This document shows positions 60,980 to 64,000 of a stretch of 64,000 nucleotides of DNA, piece by piece. The notes beneath the pieces were generated by a model. The model was given only the letters and a program-made list of their open reading frames with translations, was not told the origin of the DNA and ran no database searches. Each line of letters begins with the position of its first letter. The first letter of the stretch is position 1. The translations under genes were made by a program, and so were the position numbers. Origin of the DNA: CAISCU01 sp943361925 (lineage in GTDB: Bacteria; Bacteroidota; Bacteroidia; UKL13-3); NCBI GenBank assembly GCA_943361925.1, contig CALRIT020000001.1, positions 310,001 through 374,000 of the forward strand, in the 5' to 3' direction.

Positions 60980-62877
60980 AAACTATTAAATATACAAGCA
61001 TCCTTTTTGCCTTTTTAATTTTTAATCTTCCCTTGTTTTCTCAGGATTTACCGTTTTCAAGCACTAAAAATAAAAAAGCAGAATATTATTTTGGAGAAGC
61101 ATTAAAAGCATTTCAAGAAGGTGATGGATTAAGGACGCTTAATTTTGTTGATAAAGCAATTAGCACTGATCCCAATTTTATTGATGCTTACATGCTTCAG
61201 GCTGAAGTAAAATCAAACAATGAAAAGTATGGTGAAGCAATGGCGATTTACAATAAAGTAATTTCTATCAACCCTGATTTTCCAATGAGCTATTATGGTT
61301 CAGCAAAAATCAATTATATTCAAAAGCAATACCAGGAAACTTTGGTTGATTGTGATAAATTCCTTCAATTCCCTGATCATTTTCGTAAACAAGATGAGGT
61401 GCTTAAAATGAAAAGTAATGCTGCATTTGCTTTATATGCAGTAAAAAATCCTGTTCCTTTTGAACCACATAATCTTGGTCCGAATATCAACTCTTTCGAA
61501 AACGAATATTTCCCCGGAATTACTGCTGATGATCAAACTTTTATTTTCACCCGACTTGAAGGTGGTAGAAATGAAGAATTTTTTATCAGCCAAAAACAAA
61601 AAAATGTTTGGCTTCCTGCAATGAACTTAGGCTCTCCTATCAATACAGAAAAAAACGAGGGAACAGTTTCTTTAAGTTCTGATGGACAATATATTTTCTA
61701 CACAGCTTGTAACAGAATGGGTGGCATGGGTTCTTGTGATTTGTATATTTCAAAACTTGATGGTGCTACATGGTCAGAACCAAAAAATCTTGGAAGCCCA
61801 GTAAATACAGGTAATTGGGAAAGTCAGCCAACTGTAAGTTTTGATGGAAAAACAGTTTATTTTAGTAGCAATCGCGCCGGTGGTTATGGTAAAAGTGATA
61901 TCTGGTACACAACTTTTAAAAACGGAAAATGGTCACCTCCTGTTAATATGGGTCCTGAAATAAACAGCGCCGGTGATGACCAATCTCCTTTTATTGCAAA
62001 AGATGATCAAACATTATACTATAATAGTGATGGGCATCCTGGAATGGGTGGAATTGATTTATTTTTCTCTAAAAGAGTTGATGGTAGATGGCAGAAACCA
62101 GTAAATTTAGGTTATCCAATCAATACCGATTTAGATGAAACATGTTTGGTAATTGCTTCAAACGGTGTTGATGCATACATATCAAGACAAGCTGAAGATA
62201 GTTATGGTGGATTGGATTTATATCACTTCGAACTTTATAAAGAAGCTCAACCTAATAAAACTGGTTATGTAAAAGGAATAGTTTATGATGCAGTAACAAA
62301 TAGTAAACTGGTTGCAAAAATTGAATTAATTGATTTGGCAACAGGTAAATCTATTGTAGAATCGTTTTCAAATAAACTAACAGGTGAATTTTTACTAAGC
62401 TTACAAGGTAATAAAGATTATGCTTTAAATGCTTCAAGAACCGGTTATATGTTTTACTCAGAAAATTTTGCTTTAAAAAATCAAAGTTCAACTGAGCCTT
62501 TAATTTTAAATATCCCTTTACAACCAATTACAGCAGGAGCAAAAGTAGTTTTGAAAAATATTTTCTTTGATACTGATAAATTCAATTTAAAAAGTGAATC
62601 GATGGTAGAATTGGAAAAATTAATTCAATTTATGAATGCCAATCCAACTGTAAAAATTGAAATTGGAGGTCATACAGACAATACAGGTGATGTTAAGAAA
62701 AACCAGTTATTATCGAGTAATAGAGCTAAATCAGTTTTTGAATATTTAGTATCAAAACAAATTCCGGCGAATAGATTAGCTTATAAAGGATATGCCGAAA
62801 CTCAACCAATTGCTGATAATAAAACACCTGAGGGAAAACAAAAAAACAGGAGAACTGAATTCAAAATCCTGCCCTAA
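60976..62877 (+). CDS. PorE-like OmpA-family protein (TPR, PD40 propeller, CRD, OmpA)
   Basis: A 633-residue protein, start at 60976 (MKTIKYTSILFAFL) because it begins the signal peptide and overlaps the previous stop. Domain order: TPR units (about 30-140), a PD40/WD40-like propeller (165-430; GTVSLSSDGQYIFYTA, TVSFDGKTVYFSSNRAGG, PFIAKDDQTLYYNSDG), a carboxypeptidase-like domain (445-520; GYVKGIVYDAVTNSKLVAKI), and an OmpA peptidoglycan-binding domain (530-633; GGHTDNTGD, NRAKSVFEYLV). This order equals PorE of the type IX secretion machinery. Unlike PorE it has a plain signal peptide. It would link the outer membrane and the cell wall. Many paralogs exist in the phylum, so a T9SS role is plausible, not proven. 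Confidence 0.85.
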   Translation: MKTIKYTSILFAFLIFNLPLFSQDLPFSSTKNKKAEYYFGEALKAFQEGDGLRTLNFVDKAISTDPNFIDAYMLQAEVKSNNEKYGEAMAIYNKVISINPDFPMSYYGSAKINYIQKQYQETLVDCDKFLQFPDHFRKQDEVLKMKSNAAFALYAVKNPVPFEPHNLGPNINSFENEYFPGITADDQTFIFTRLEGGRNEEFFISQKQKNVWLPAMNLGSPINTEKNEGTVSLSSDGQYIFYTACNRMGGMGSCDLYISKLDGATWSEPKNLGSPVNTGNWESQPTVSFDGKTVYFSSNRAGGYGKSDIWYTTFKNGKWSPPVNMGPEINSAGDDQSPFIAKDDQTLYYNSDGHPGMGGIDLFFSKRVDGRWQKPVNLGYPINTDLDETCLVIASNGVDAYISRQAEDSYGGLDLYHFELYKEAQPNKTGYVKGIVYDAVTNSKLVAKIELIDLATGKSIVESFSNKLTGEFLLSLQGNKDYALNASRTGYMFYSENFALKNQSSTEPLILNIPLQPITAGAKVVLKNIFFDTDKFNLKSESMVELEKLIQFMNANPTVKIEIGGHTDNTGDVKKNQLLSSNRAKSVFEYLVSKQIPANRLAYKGYAETQPIADNKTPEGKQKNRRTEFKILP

Positions 62878-62968
62878 ACTGTCAACATCCAACAATTTTT
62901 GATGTGTTTTGGTGAAAAAGCAAATGTATTTAAGCCGTTTTATACGTTTATGTTTACATTACTAAATT

Positions 62969-63829
62969 ATGGCTACGCAAAACTTCACAATTGAAAGGAA
63001 AAATAACCGCCATCAAGTTGCCGGTTTTATTGGAACATCCTTAATTCATGGGATAATTCTTGCTTTTTTATTGATGTTTTTTATCTATCCTCCTAATCCA
63101 CCATTAGATTCTATTGGTATGATGATGAGTCTTGGTGAAGAAAACATGGGTGGTCCTTCCCTAACGCCTGTACCCGACCCTTCACCAAATGAAACTTATA
63201 CGCCAATTTCGGAAGCAACTGAAGATGAATTAAAAGATTTGACTCAGGATAATGATGAAAGTGTTGCTATAAAAGAGCAAAAGGAAAAAGAAAAGAAAGA
63301 CAAGAAGGAGAAAAAAGATCCTGAAAAACCAAAGGATATCAAACCAAAACCAGAGAAAACTCCTCAATTAGAATTGCCTAAAAAAGTTGACCAACAAGCT
63401 TTATTCAGAAAAAGTAAAAATAAAGCTGGTGGCAATGGCGGTTATGGCGATGGGGATATTCCGGGTAATGAAGGTAGACCGGATGGTGACCCTAGAGGAA
63501 ATCCAGATGGTGAAGGTTCCGGTTTATATGGTGATGGAAAAGGTGGTGATGGACCTCTAAAATTTGAACTTTCTGGGCGCTCAATGAAAAAACTTCCAAA
63601 TGTTGAAGACAATTCAACTTCGGTTGGAAAAGTTGTGGTGAGAATTGTAGTTGATAGAGATGGAAATGTAATCAAAGCTGTGCCAGGACAACCTGGTTCT
63701 ACAACTATAGAAACATCATTATTAGAAAAAGCAAAACAAGGTGCTTTACAAACCAAATTTTCCTCTAAATCGGATGCTTCGGATGAACAATTTGGTTATA
63801 TTACTTTTGTATTCAGATTCAAAAACTAA
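62969..63829 (+). CDS. energy transducer TonB
   Basis: A 286-residue protein: a short cytoplasmic lead, one membrane helix (18-41, GFIGTSLIHGIILAFLLMFF), a Pro/Lys/Glu-rich periplasmic linker (65-140), a Gly/Asp-rich stretch (150-200) and a C-terminal TonB domain (GKVVVRIVVDRDGNVIKAVPG ... GYITFVFRFKN). It passes proton-motive energy from ExbB-ExbD to outer-membrane receptors such as the one at 17170. exbB and exbD are not adjacent. The folC gene follows after three bases. Confidence 0.88.
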   Translation: MATQNFTIERKNNRHQVAGFIGTSLIHGIILAFLLMFFIYPPNPPLDSIGMMMSLGEENMGGPSLTPVPDPSPNETYTPISEATEDELKDLTQDNDESVAIKEQKEKEKKDKKEKKDPEKPKDIKPKPEKTPQLELPKKVDQQALFRKSKNKAGGNGGYGDGDIPGNEGRPDGDPRGNPDGEGSGLYGDGKGGDGPLKFELSGRSMKKLPNVEDNSTSVGKVVVRIVVDRDGNVIKAVPGQPGSTTIETSLLEKAKQGALQTKFSSKSDASDEQFGYITFVFRFKN

Positions 63830-63832
63830 ATT

Positions 63833-64000
63833 TTGACATATCAAGAAACACTTGATTATTTGTATGCTCAGTTGCCCATGTTTACACGTGTTGGTGCTTC
63901 TGCATATAAAAAAGATTTAACCAATACTTTGGCTTTATGTGAGGCATTAGGAAATCCTCATTTAAAGTTTAAATCAATTCATGTTGCAGGAACCAATGGA
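63833..64000 (+). CDS. folC: folylpolyglutamate synthase/dihydrofolate synthase, N-terminal fragment, TTG start
   Basis: The frame begins with TTG, three bases after the TonB stop, and reads TYQETLDYLYAQLPMFTRVG, then AYKKDLTNTLALCEALGNPH and SIHVAGTNG, where the Walker-type P-loop begins. This is the N-terminus of FolC, which joins glutamates to folates. The codon before the TTG is ATT and the next is the in-frame stop of tonB, so no upstream ATG exists; the first in-frame ATG is codon 16, inside the conserved region. The gene continues past the right edge. Confidence 0.88.
   Translation, partial: MTYQETLDYLYAQLPMFTRVGASAYKKDLTNTLALCEALGNPHLKFKSIHVAGTNG

Overview
The window is AT-rich, gene-dense chromosomal DNA from a member of the phylum Bacteroidota. 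The evidence is consistent. Three secreted enzymes end in type IX secretion (T9SS) sorting domains. There is a TonB receptor with a carboxypeptidase-like N-terminal domain, a protein with the PorE domain order, a bacillithiol-type YtxJ, and promoters of the TTTG-N20-TANNTTTG type. Ribosome binding sites are mostly absent. The genus cannot be fixed from the sequence. No rRNA, tRNA, prophage or CRISPR was found. The only mobile-type gene is an IS200-like, REP-associated tyrosine transposase.

Layout. 1-4.7 kb: end of an M16 peptidase, a ligase-associated-type DEXH helicase, a TPR protein, a cluster of nested palindromes and a small DUF7009-like gene. 4.8-9.2 kb: a likely operon of a barrel-like protein, a di-heme cytochrome c peroxidase and two related TPR lipoproteins. 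9.4-13.1 kb: a carboxypeptidase-regulatory-domain protein, a DUF2306 membrane protein and an orphan histidine kinase. 13.4-21.7 kb: a sugar locus (PfkB kinase, GH100-like glycosidase, sodium symporter, TonB receptor, cupin, LacI regulator), best read as uptake and cytoplasmic hydrolysis of a disaccharide such as sucrose. 21.6-24.5 kb: a molybdenum-cofactor group (membrane protein, NTPase-MobA fusion, FdhD). 24.5-25.7 kb: a 181-bp tandem array of three stem-loop types, broken by the transposase gene. 25.8-37.9 kb: gyrA, two convergent T9SS metalloproteases, 3-hydroxyacyl-CoA dehydrogenase, a lipoprotein, trxB-ytxJ, an RqcH-like NFACT protein and a PhnP-like hydrolase. 38-42.6 kb: an exopolysaccharide group (Wzy-like, Wzc-like, half-length TolC-like). 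42.7-54.9 kb: an LTXXQ-type protein, queG, two more copies of the lipoprotein family, dnaN, chrA, ftsB-like, eno and carA. 55-59.9 kb: a T9SS nuclease-like protein, a flippase-like membrane protein and a large propeller-like protein. 60-64 kb: DUF423, sixA, a PorE-like OmpA protein, tonB and the start of folC with a TTG start codon.

The most unusual structures are the constant-period stem-loop array with its transposase, the NTPase-MobA fusion downstream of a sugar regulator, the half-length outer-membrane factor beside a degenerate Wzc-type kinase, and a compact palindrome cluster at 4.13-4.28 kb. Start codons were moved inward for several genes where the longest reading frame ran through a terminator or a non-signal N-terminus.
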